From NCBI GenBank assembly GCA_024734555.1, contig JANPWX010000073.1, forward strand, positions 2,393,192 through 2,457,191: 64,000 nt of DNA. Reading direction: 5' to 3'. The position numbers were made by a program, and so were the translations under genes. This DNA is from Trochalopteron elliotii (taxonomy: Eukaryota; Chordata; Aves; Passeriformes; Leiothrichidae). A model generated the notes under the pieces. It saw nothing but the letters and a program-made list of their open reading frames with translations. It searched no databases and was not told where the DNA came from. The number at the start of each line of letters is the position of its first letter. Position 1 is the first letter of the stretch. Below, in pieces: positions 23,705 to 34,120 of this stretch.

Positions 23705-23832
23705 TTTCCATTTTAAAATCTATCTGGGACAGCCATGAAAAACAACATTCGAATGTTGGGTGAAACAGACGACCAAGAGCAGGGCTGCTATCTCGCACTG
23801 TTCCACAATTTTCTGGTGTTTGGGCCCGGGTT

Positions 23833-23838
23833 CTTATA
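23833..23838 (-). promoter_or_regulatory. LTR TATA box
   Basis: TATAAG in the minus-strand context AAAGTATAAGAACCC, about 130 bases upstream of the AATAAA. This spacing is normal for a U3 promoter and a short R region. The 3' LTR has the related ACAGTATAAGAACC. Confidence 0.65.
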
Positions 23839-24295
23839 CTTTATTTTGTGCCTCCCAGCAGCAGAGGTATTGTATCTTCAGAGTCCAACTCAGTCTTTTC
23901 ACTTGATGATGAATCTTGAACAGATTTCTTGGCACTGGACCATGTCTGAAGGGATTTTCTGGGAATCCTCTTATGGGATGTTGATGTCTTCAAATTCAGG
24001 GTCCACCCTCGAGATTAGTATTGATGAGTTGATGGTCCAGATGTACAAGATCTGATTAACTCAAGGAGCCACATCCTGGCAAGGATTTTTACCCTCCTTT
24101 TTGGTTTAAATCAAGGTGTTAACTTGTCCATTCACAGTTCACAAAGCATGTCCTGGTACTTGGAAAACGCCCTCTCCATTCTAGGGACCAGGATTACATT
24201 ACATTTACAGGGTTACAAAAATATACATTCTATCATCTACTACATTTATTATATCTCCTATATTTAATTGCACGAATTTACCATCATATCTATCA

Positions 24296-24301
24296 CATTT
24301 C
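24296..24301. repeat. Right target-site duplication (CATTTC)
   Basis: Same six bases as 16065-16070, directly after the CA end of the right LTR. Confidence 0.9.
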
Positions 24302-24990
24302 CATTTGATTTTCTGTTGTCCTTTGTGGAGGTCCAGCACATAGAACAGCGCCTGCCACCCAAACAACACCAAACATGTGACCCTCTTACTGCCCAGATTA
24401 GCAACTGCCCAGGAGCCATGTCAGCATGCACACAACATATGGCCTGTCCCACAAAGCAACAATAAAAATAAAAAAAGCTGGCTTGTGTTTCTCTCCACAC
24501 ATGTTCTGTCCACCACATCCACAGTTGTGGTCCTCACTAGTGCAGCACAGAAGCATGAGAGCATCTTTTGTGCAGCACTGAAACTCTGCCACTGATCTGC
24601 AGCATCACTTGTCATTCACAGCCATCAAACAGAGCTCATGTTGTGTGACTGCACACATCACTTCTGCAGCCACTGCCCACCGTGACAGTATTATTACTCT
24701 GTCTGGAAATGTCCACCTCAAGTGTCTCTCGGAATAGGGAGACTCTTCATCTGGAGAAGACTTTGTAGCTGCATTACATATTAGCATCATCGTTATTAGA
24801 ACCAGCCCAGGCAATGCACCAGAGGTACTGCAGTGTTTAAGCACAGTGGACACCTCTTCACCTGGCATGTGATACCTTACAGCTCCTGTCAGGAACTGGA
24901 GGTGCTCCTTTGTTAGGTGGGAGCAGGCAACAGAGGCTTCAGGACCCAGAGTTGCACCTCAGTTTTCTGAACTAAGCAAAACTCAGCTAC
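24302..24990. other. Intergenic DNA, no gene seen
   Basis: About 0.7 kb between the provirus and a CR1 fragment. Overlapping short frames on both strands near 24.3-24.6 kb have no recognised domain. Confidence 0.6.
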
Positions 24991-25340
24991 AGAATCAGAG
25001 GTGTTGGAAAACACCTCTGAGATCCTCAAGTCCAACCTATAACTGAACACCACCATGACAGCTGGACCACAGCACTGAGTGCCACGTCCAGTCTTTCCTT
25101 AAATATTCCAGGGATGGTGACTCCACCACTTCCCTGGGTAGTCCATTGCAATGTCACCCCTTCTGTGAAGACATTCCACCTAATGTCCAGCCTGAACCTC
25201 CCCTGGCTGTGCCCTCTCATCCTGTCACTAGCGGCTTGGTAGAAGAGTGAAACCCCTACCTGGTCCCAACCTCTTTTCAGGTAGTTGCACAGAGTGATTG
25301 ATAATGTCACTCCTGAGCCTCCTCCTCTCCTTTGTCTACA
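24991..25340 (-). mobile_element. CR1 LINE 3' end
   Basis: Read on the minus strand, this begins with the GAGAGGAGGAGGCTCAGG typical of the late coding/3' UTR junction of CR1, continues through the recognisable GTGGTGGAGTCACCATCCC segment and ends in GATTCTGTAG near 24990. Only the last about 350 bases of the element are present. A perfect 11-bp hairpin sits at its 3' end (24995-25020). Confidence 0.88.
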
Positions 25341-28300
25341 TAGAGGTGTCCATCCATAAACTTCAGAATATATACCCAGCATCTGTGTTTTTAGCCTTCT
25401 ATGTAAACCATCATCAGACTCAATTAAATAAGCACAGACTTGGTCAAAATCACACTCATGCATAAATACATGTGTAAAATATATGTTCCTTCCATCAGCC
25501 ACACACACAACACACAAGTGTACACATGGATTCAAGTGGAAAAAAGTGCAGAGGCAAATAACTGTTTTCTGGACGTACCAAGGCTATGCCTGACAACCAT
25601 TCAAATGGCTTATGTGCAGATACTGAAAATCCAGTGGCAGGAATATTTTGTGTAGCAATGTTTTCCAAAGAAGATGAGAGACTGAAGAACCTGATCCTCA
25701 TTTATAAATATAAGGCAGAACATCTTGCATAGCCAGTTCAAAGCCCTTTGTTGGTGTAAATGAAGTTCAACTTTGCCACCTTATGGAGAAGCAGCAGGGA
25801 CAGGCTGTCTCTGCCTGGGGATGGCAAGCAGAGGGCAGAACTGGAGCTGGGAGAGCTCCACCCTCAGGGTGATGCCAGGGGAGTAGGAGGAAGATGGGCA
25901 GCAGTCACTGCTCCCAGGGAGACAGTGCACAGCCAAGCACAGCCACTGGCTCACACCTTGTCCCATGTGCCTGGCAGCAGCTCAGTGGCTCTGACACAGA
26001 AAGGAAGGCAGAGGGGCAGTGACTATTCTGCTGCCCTGGGCAACAGTGTTGGCTGTGCTTAAAGCTGGCACTAATCATGCTGTCCTTTGTAAAGCTTAGG
26101 CTGAAGGGACTTGGCTGCTTTGGACATTGTTAACCTGTATTTTTCATTCAGCTGTGACAGACAGTGGGGCAAGGAAACAAATAAAAACATTATCACTGAA
26201 GTTGACCAAATGTTTCAATTCAATATGCAAGAAGTTGATATGGGAAGGTAGAAACACCTGCTTGGAGATTCGATTTAGCAACATCAGAAATTTACTGTCA
26301 GGTGTTTGCCTAGAAAATTTCAATGAAAAGAGAAAAAGTGGAAGAATAATACAATCAAAAGTTTCAATAAAAAAGGTAGAGTTTTCCTTACTGATTACTG
26401 CAAACAAAATAATTTTATGCCAAAATGGTCTAATTGACAATAAAATATTAATTTTGAGTTTGAAGAGCCATTATTTTCGAGTTTGAAGTGGTTTATGAGA
26501 GTAACAGTATGAAATGCCTTATGCTCCTCTTTCATGTTACCTCCTGGGGTCTTCAGGAGGATCTCCCATCCCATGGGACACAGCGGTGTCAATCCCAGAG
26601 ATTCCATTGCCATCACAGCTGTGTGCCACAGCCACCATGAGTAATGGTGGCTGACAGGGGTGCTTGGCTCTTCAGGGAAATGAGGCAGCCTCCTGCTTCC
26701 TCACAAAAGGAAAAGCAAATGGAAAAAGACAGGTGCAGATACGCACTGATAGCAAGAGGCATGGAACCTCCAGAGGATCTCAAGCTCAAGACACTCACAG
26801 TTTCACTGGGGAGAGAGTTTGCAGACAAATACTGTCTCTTTTAAACTGGGACTCTCAGCAAGTCTGTGAAAAGAGCACAGTGTTAACCAAAAGCCTGAAT
26901 AATAGTTTATGAACAAAGTAATTAAAGATTAAACAACATGACTATCAGCAAACTTTACAAGCCAGGGGTACTTAAGGAACAATTATTTGTTATTTCACCA
27001 ATAAAGAATCATCAGAGCTGACAGGGTTAGGTAGTTCTTTTATGTAGTGTTTAAATATATTTATATCTTCTTAGAATCAGTTGTTCGGGTAAAAAGTAGA
27101 AATGCATTCAGAAAGAATTCTGATTGTTTCACTGCTGGTAACAATGCAACTTTATAGTTTAGTTGAGATTTTTAAATTTCCTTATCTGCTAATGGCTGGA
27201 ACTTTGGAAGGTGGTTGTAGAAAAGATTGCTCACTGCTTGCTTACTGCTTTTAATTGGCCGTGCTAAAAACATAAAAATGGACAAGGTAATCTTTGCAGT
27301 GCTGAGATGTCAGTTTTTAGGTTATGTCCTACCACACAGCAGGACACCAGCACTCAACCACATGGGCTGTCTTACACTGGAGTGAAAATGTCATCCAGCA
27401 TCAACTCAGCCAAATATATCCAACTGCTGGTAAGACATGCAGGGATGTTCCCAATAATGTCTGTCTCAACTGTCATCGAGCAGTAACTATCATTTCTCTC
27501 CAAATCAAAACATAGTCTGCTCAACAGGGAGCTAATAAAAAAACTCCACCAATGCTAAGGGGAAGAATGACAGGGAAATTTTTAGGCACATAAATTATTA
27601 ATATAAAAAAATGTTGTTGTTGTTGTTGTTGTTGTTGTTCAAAAATATCCCAAGCTGCTAATACATAGTTTGGAGTTACTTTCTGGGCAACAACTGAAGC
27701 AGCCTGTCTAGGAAGAGATTCTAAACTCATACTTCCATTATTAAAGTCATGGGTAAGAAAGGCTTACGCCAGAGATTGCAGCAGATTTACTACCTTTTTC
27801 TGGCTGAAGCTGTGCAAAGAAGAAAAGAAATATCACTTAGATACTGAATAAGTAGTCAAGCTAGAACCAGATTTCTTCTCAAAAAATAGTTCTCTTCCTA
27901 TGCAGAGAGTCACTCCCCTCAACAACCTACAGTCAGAAAAGAAGATAAGTTACATCAAGCATGCTAAAATAACTCCAAATAAACAATTCCTACTGTTAGC
28001 CTCCTCAGAAAACCACACAGATATTTTGCTGGAGGCTGCCCATTATTGGAGCCACTTCAATTTGCAGATGGCCAAAGTCGGGAAGTCTAAAGCAAACAGA
28101 CTGACATTCCCAACCTGATGCCTCTGTTTCAAGTTGCTGTTAAGTCTCCTGCAGAAAACTACATGCAGTAAGAGGATTAAATTTTCAATCCCTGTATCAA
28201 AGCATATGGGACTAAATAATCCCAAAACTCCTTTTCCCACATTCCCATGCTGAAGGTCATGACCAGACTATAAAGAGAGGACAGAGAGGAGCTGTCATGA

Positions 28301-28699
28301 TTCAAGGACTAGTTCTACCCTACTTTCCTTGTGAAAGCACAACCCTGAGTAGCAAATTCACCACTGGTTTACTTCTTCTCCAGCAATATTGACCAAATCA
28401 GTCAGTGCTGCAGCACCTTTTGAATGTAAATCCCTAGGAAGCTGCAGAGAACATTTCTATTTCACAGCTCATCAAAGGGACTCAGACACCATGGTGCTGT
28501 GCTTGCAGACTGTAATGGGCACCAACACCCCAGATTTTCTCAGAGCTTGCTGAGATCTGATTTGGCCTTAGGCAGCCCATCTTAATCTATTGCCATGGAA
28601 ACCATCACATTCCTGGGCACAAGGCCACCTTTTCCTGGGACACTCTGGGTTTTTTCCAGCTCAAGTAGAAGTGATTATTCTAACAAAAAAAGCAGATAT
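25341..28699. other. Intergenic DNA, no gene seen
   Basis: Unique-looking DNA with one GTT microsatellite at 27612-27639. A 119-codon plus-strand frame at 26127-26486 and a 98-codon minus-strand frame over the same AT-rich DNA are not supported by any motif. Confidence 0.6.
27612..27639. repeat. TTG trinucleotide microsatellite
   Basis: About nine uninterrupted TTG units. On the minus strand it reads as a short glutamine run in an otherwise unsupported frame. Confidence 0.9.
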
Positions 28700-28893
28700 T
28701 AGTGGTGAAACACTGGAACAGGTTGCCCAGAGGTGTGGCAGATGCCCTGTTTCTGAAAACATTTAAGGTCTGGTTTGACAGGACTCTGAGGAACCTGATC
28801 TGGTTGAAGAGGTCTCTGCTCATTGCAAGAGGGTTGGACTAGATGACCTTTAAAGGTCCCTTTCAACCTAAACTATTCTATGACTCTGTGAAT
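28700..28893 (+). mobile_element. CR1 LINE 3' end
   Basis: The segment from GTGGTGAAACACTGGAACAG to the CTATTCTATGACTCTGTG tail is a typical CR1 3' UTR in plus orientation: GGTTGCCCAGAG, then GGTTGGACTAGATGACC, then the octamer-like end. A 14-bp perfect palindrome, GACCTTTAAAGGTC, lies at 28845-28858. The 156-codon open frame beginning at 28843 starts inside this repeat and is not a gene. Confidence 0.92.
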
Positions 28894-31800
28894 ATTCTAA
28901 GTAACTACATACAGACTATAAACAGATTCCTCTCTCCTGTATTTGAAGGAAACCTGAGATTTATTGGCTGTTGCCAAGACCAAAAAAAAAAAAGTGGACT
29001 TGCTGAGACATTGATGGCTTGTGGGATATTGACCTTACTATTTCTCACCAGATGTGAGACAAGAGGAATATTGAAGAGGATAACTTCTAATAATAGCTAC
29101 AGGGAAACATACAACAGGATAAAGAATTCACTGTACAGTAAAATGCTCCATAGTTATTCTGTCAGCAAGGCTGAGTTTGTCAACATAACAACTGCTTTGC
29201 TCACACAGAGATGTGCCATATGTTTTTTACAACCAATTATCTTCTCCACAGCGAGAACATGTTCCCCTACTAAGCCAAACCCTGCAACTTCTGGTCCCTA
29301 TCAAAGTCCCTGAATGTGCAGCCCTGTGACAATTTTGTTCCCAGACCTAGAGATCTTTGCCCAAGTGACTTGAAAACCCGAAACAGCACCTATGAAAACC
29401 CAAAATCAAACACATCTGAAAGGAGGGAAGGGGACAAAGAGCTACCATCTCCTCAGAAAGAACCACTAACCAGAAAAGGAAAGCAAGGAAGCACACTGCC
29501 TCCCTGCAGCTTCCAAACAGGGCATGTCATGAGTGCCACGACAAGGAGCAGCCACCCACATGGAGGAGTGGGCTCAGGGTCACGCTCTGCATTCTCTGAT
29601 ATTCCCATGCCATCAGAACATGCTGGTCTCACTGAGCTAGTGGTCAGCTGGAGATGAAAATACTCTGTCAAGAAATAGCCAGAAGGCTCCTTTTGCTTCT
29701 CAGTTTTGGAATCAAACCTAATTTTAAAGACCACAAATAGGCTGAAAAATTGAAATATTGCTTTCAACACAGCCACGATGAGGGCTGCAGGCATGGTACA
29801 GGAGTAACCGTGTTTACTCTTAATTTTGGGATGGGATTGTGAGTTCATTTGTTATCTTCACTGAAAGAAAGAGAAACATAAACACATATACGCACACCAA
29901 AGCTGAGAGACAGAGTGAGGAGTCCTTTTCCCTGTATTTTCCACACCTAGTCCTTGAGAGGCAGTAACAAGCACCCTTGGGATGCAGCAATGGTGAAAGG
30001 GAATGTTTTCAAGTGACACTGTAACCAAAGTGTGCTGAAGGGGGCATTGGTGGCTCACACAAGGTGACTGCAGGGTGCCCAGCAGACCACACTGGGGCTG
30101 ATGTGCATCCCAGCACACCACAGAGCAGAGCTCTGCCCAAGATACCCAACATAATAACATGTTGCAATTTATTGCATGTCTTGCATGGCTTAAAAAGGCT
30201 AAAACTCTTGTCACTGAAGTCACCAGGAATGAGAGAAGCTCTGGGGAGACACAGCAGTGAAATCCTGTTGTCACAGGGTCACCACAGAGGGATGTCAGGC
30301 ATAAACCTTGTGAGTGTGTCTGCCATCTTCTGACCTGGTTTTCTGTAGGTGCTCAAGGGAAAGCAGTTTACTCCAAAGGGTGAGCAGGGCTGGAGCTAAG
30401 AAAAGATAAATACAACTGCTAATACAAACTAACCTGAAAGGGCAAGGGTTTCTTTTTGATTTGTATTGTCTCCACTGACCTGTGACCCACGCTGACCTCT
30501 CTCTCTGACCCCTCACCTCTGGCAGTCAGTGGAAAATTAGTCACTCCAAGTAAGGACACAGACCCTGTGTCTGTGGTCTCTGCTTGTTTCCTTAGGATCA
30601 GGGCACTGTAGGATCAGGGCATTGTAATCCCCTGCAGCACGTGCTGCAGCTCATGGTGCTCCTCCCACTGGCCATCCATCTTCCATTGTTCATCAGCAGA
30701 AAGGCAATTTGCTGAAGGGTGCTCCTGTCAGAAGAGTTCTTGTCATACAGTAGGTGGGTGAATAGGTAGGTAGGTAACTTGTCCAAAATTGGCTGCCTGC
30801 TCTTGCCTCATTTTTCCTAATGGGCAGCTCAGCTTGGCAAGTTTGCTTCTCCAGTGTTGCTGGAAGAGTGAGTCACTGTCCATGCGTTGTATGCAGAGCT
30901 CCAGAAGTTTTGTTCTGTCTTGTGACTGAGCCTTGGCTGGCTCAAACACAGCTGGGACCACATGACTGGCTTCTTGCTAAACCAGAAGTTAATCTCATCA
31001 GAAGGCTCAGTCAACAAATGCTGACTGCATTTCCTCAGGATCTGCCCTGCTCCCCTGGGAGGGACAACAGGGACACAGAATTGAAATGGATGGCTTGCTC
31101 CCACTCCAGGGTCTTCAGATTTGCAATTCAATTTGATAGAAGATGGAGCAGGTTGCTGAGCTGCCTTTGAAAGGGTCAGGGGGCTCAGAAGCAGCAGGAA
31201 AGGAATGGAGGCAGGGTACAAGCAGCAGAAGAGCCAACATTATTCTTCTTCATTCCAGAGTGAATGCTCTGCTCCTGGGGCAGAAGAAAGAGCACACCTC
31301 TGATTGAATTACCAGCAGGACTAGAAGAATAAGGAAATACTGAATGGCTGACACCCATACCATTTAGCAGACATAGATGTGGCTCAGACTGGTGGTAACA
31401 CCAACTTACAGTCAGAAAACCTTTTCCCCAGGGGTACTGAATACAAATTTCTTTCACTTGTGTTCATACCTCTGTTCTACAATCCTCAAAGCACCCAAAG
31501 CTTTCCATGTTACAGCCAAAGACAAGCGAACGTGTTATATCAAAGCATGAGAGATTGTTGATTTCTGTATGAGTTGCAAGGGTCTGGAGAGACCTGCAGA
31601 GACACAGAAATATATACTGAAGTGTGCTAGGAGACCACAGTCACTAGTCACTTCCTCTTTGCTTCTAATCCCTTGAGAGGATGAGGTATTGCTGTAGGCA
31701 GCACTGCCTAATTGCTTGCATGAATTACATTATGATGAGAGCAATCCAGTCAGACAGAAGAGGGCCTGAAAAACTTGTGAATTAAACACCCTGATTTAAC

Positions 31801-33959
31801 CACCAAAATGTACAAAATTTTTAGTAAGCAAGATCTCCTTCTGCAGTTTTGATTTGTCCTTGTCACCGAAGTTCAGATGGCGCTGGTCCCAACAAGTATG
31901 GAAATCTAATGCAGTCTGTCACATGAGCTCATACAGTCCTGTTCCATATCCATGATGACAAAGCCATGGCTGCAGGTAGTCAGCTCCAAGCCTGTGCTAA
32001 ACTATATGATAAGAACTTTCAAAATCCTGCCCTTTTGTTCAGCTTTGTGTCTCTGGATGGTGCAGGGCAGATGGTGGATGTGGCTCCTTGTCTGATGTTG
32101 GGATGACTTCACGCAAGATGATACAGCTGAATCTTTCTGTCCTTCAGAGTTGTATCCTCCTCAGGTCCATTTCTTCATTTCTTTCTCACTCCTAGGTCAT
32201 GTTTAAACACAAAATTATTTCAGGAAAGGAGAAAAAGGAATCATAGGACTTGTCTTTCTCCAGTTGTTTGTTCTTATAATTTCCCCAAACATAAGCGGTC
32301 TTGCACCCAAACACATGCCTGTGTTACTCACTTTCTCTAGGAAAACTGGTGCACTTTTTCTGCTTTTATCTTCAGAGCTTAGCAAGGCTAAGGCTTGATT
32401 TCTTCACCACTCCTTAGTGTGAGCCTCCTTCATACAGCACATTGCAAACTGTTGCTTGGACTTCTACTGAGATAATAATTCCTGAGTAATCTAATTCCAT
32501 GGAGCTAGACCTCTCCTAGCTCTACCACACTTATATTTAAGGCCAAAAAGGCAAGATGCTGTTTCTCTTCTAGTATGCACTGATTTACCTATTTCTAGTG
32601 TATTGCATGGCAGGCTCTATCCAAATATTTAGTGTGTAAGTTTTATCTGTATTGGAAAACCATTTAGGAAAGACAGATACCTTCACCAAAGATCAAAGGC
32701 AAAACCAGGGCCTTCTTCATTCTTTTCTATTCATCAGGATTTAACTCTCATCTTTTCAGAGCATTCTGGCTCAGGCAGCTTCAGCAAAGTGCAAATTCCA
32801 GCTGCTCTGATCTCATGGATTTAAAACCCAACTATTTCCATTTTCATGGCTACATGCTTCCTGTACTTTGAACTTGCTTTGAACTTTGGATTTGAACAAA
32901 CTTAGGAGCTTCCAGTCATAATCAGTGAGATTTCATGTAGGCGAAAAAAAAGGGAAAAAAGAAATAAAAAAGGTATTCTCTATGGATCAGAAATAAAATC
33001 AGCCTTGGGTTCAGTCAGAAAGGTCAGATGAACTTCCTAATGAGCCCTACCTGAGTTTTAGGCTTGTACTGACAGCTGAAACTAGTCAAATTTCACTCCA
33101 TTTCAGGTTTCATTTCAGATATTTTATGCACTTCTAAACCTCACCATTTTCAACATATATAATTTGGTTATTACTCCTGATTTGGAGAGTAGATATAAAT
33201 TACATCTGAAGAGGAGAAGGTGGCCAGGCCAATAAATCTCTCCTCTGTTACTGAACTTTGACAAGGCCATATTTTTCCACAGTGTGCTGAGGTTTCAGTT
33301 GGACGTAAAGTTACAGATGTCCACATGGTTAATCTGTTTCAGCCACCCTGAATGGATGGCTCATGGTTTCATGGAGGTTGCTGTAGGTGTCCACAAGTGC
33401 TGAGGCGACCTGAAGGGCGAGACCTTGTCCTTGCTGTCTTCTGCCCCATGCAGAAAATGTGCTGCTTTTTGGGCATCAGCACATCCACCCTCGAGAGCCT
33501 GTGGATCTACAGAGCTCTGCCTTAATGGGTGATACAAGAGCCTGACCTCATTTTCCTGTGACCACCTGAACAGGGGAGAGCACTAGACTTGCACTCAAAT
33601 TGTGACAGTCCAATGGTTGTCTGATGCCAGCAACATTCCAAGCATCCACCCTTCCTGGGTTCTGTCCTTCTGCTTGGCCTACAGAAAGCAACAAAAGCCC
33701 CAAAGCTGCTTTCCCTCACTGTTTCTACCTTACCTTACACCACCTTGACAGGATAAGTGAGGATATTTCTTCATCTCCTTTCTTTCTGAAGAGTATTGCA
33801 TGAGATCATGTGAGCTGCATCTGTTTAGTTTAAACCTAATGACACAAAGTAGGGAGAGGTTGAAACCAGTAATGCTTCTCTGATATGCTTCAAGCTGAGG
33901 GATGGAGAAGGCATGAGCGTGTCACAACAAGAGGAAGGCCAAGGCTTAGTCCAGTGCAG
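28894..33959. other. Intergenic DNA, no gene seen
   Basis: Features seen are an A run at about 28981-28993 and a 16-bp tandem duplication at 30595-30626. Frames of 113-138 codons around 29.3-30.3 kb lie on both strands and lack domain signatures. Confidence 0.6.
30595..30626. repeat. 16-bp tandem duplication
   Basis: GGATCAGGGCACTGTA is followed directly by GGATCAGGGCATTGTA, one difference. A small local duplication. Confidence 0.9.
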
Positions 33960-34120
33960 CTTCATGACCAGTGCCCCATCCATGGAAGTGTTCATGGCAA
34001 GGTTGGATGGGGTTTTGAGCACCCTGGTCTAGTAGAAGGTGTCCCTGCCCACGGCAGAGGGGTCAGAACAAGATGATCTTTAAGGATCCTTCCCACCCAA
34101 GCCATTCTATGAGTCCTTCT
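33960..34120 (+). mobile_element. CR1 LINE 3' end, short and diverged
   Basis: Plus-strand CR1 tail. The stretch GGAAGTGTTCATGGCAAGGT, the GGATGGGGTTTTGAGCACCC segment, CCACGGCAGAGGGGTC and the end GCCATTCTATGAG follow the CR1 3' UTR order. Left border is approximate. Confidence 0.9.

Larger units (their letters stand above)
16071..24295 (-). mobile_element. Class I (gammaretrovirus-like) endogenous retrovirus, defective
   Basis: A complete proviral insertion read right to left: 5' LTR 23657-24295, tRNA-His primer site 23636-23653, leader, gag matrix remnant 22490-22915, a rearranged middle with a 516-base gap, integrase remnant 19510-20600, env remnant 16812-19471, polypurine tract 16708-16723 and 3' LTR 16071-16704. 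The integrase has a D,D-35-E core and the short MGQ-type Gag start and Env TM layout are gammaretrovirus-like, so it belongs to class I. A tRNA-His primer is known from the mammalian HERV-H group, but no finer family is claimed. About 8.2 kb long. Every gene carries stops or frame changes, and protease, reverse transcriptase and RNase H were not recognised, so it is not able to replicate by itself. Confidence 0.95.
23657..24295 (-). repeat. 5' LTR of the provirus
   Basis: About 639 bp, TG...CA ends, the promoter LTR of the insertion. Read on the minus strand: U3 from 24295, a TATAAG box at 23833-23838, R starting perhaps 25-30 bases later, an AATAAA at 23699-23704 and a short U5 ending at 23657. 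A perfect 14-bp palindrome lies in R at 23744-23757. The plus-strand open frame of about 106 codons across it is antisense chance coding. Confidence 0.95.

Noticed and set aside
23735..24055. 106-codon plus-strand frame in the right LTR
   Set aside because: Antisense to the LTR promoter region. The left LTR does not preserve it.
25026..25535. 169-codon minus-strand open frame
   Set aside because: Most of it is the 3' UTR of a minus-strand CR1 copy read as protein.
27521..27730. Minus-strand frame with a polyglutamine run
   Set aside because: The run is the translated TTG microsatellite. No conserved sequence around it.
28843..29313. 156-codon plus-strand open frame
   Set aside because: Starts inside the tail of a CR1 repeat and includes a poly-A-encoded lysine run. 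No domain.
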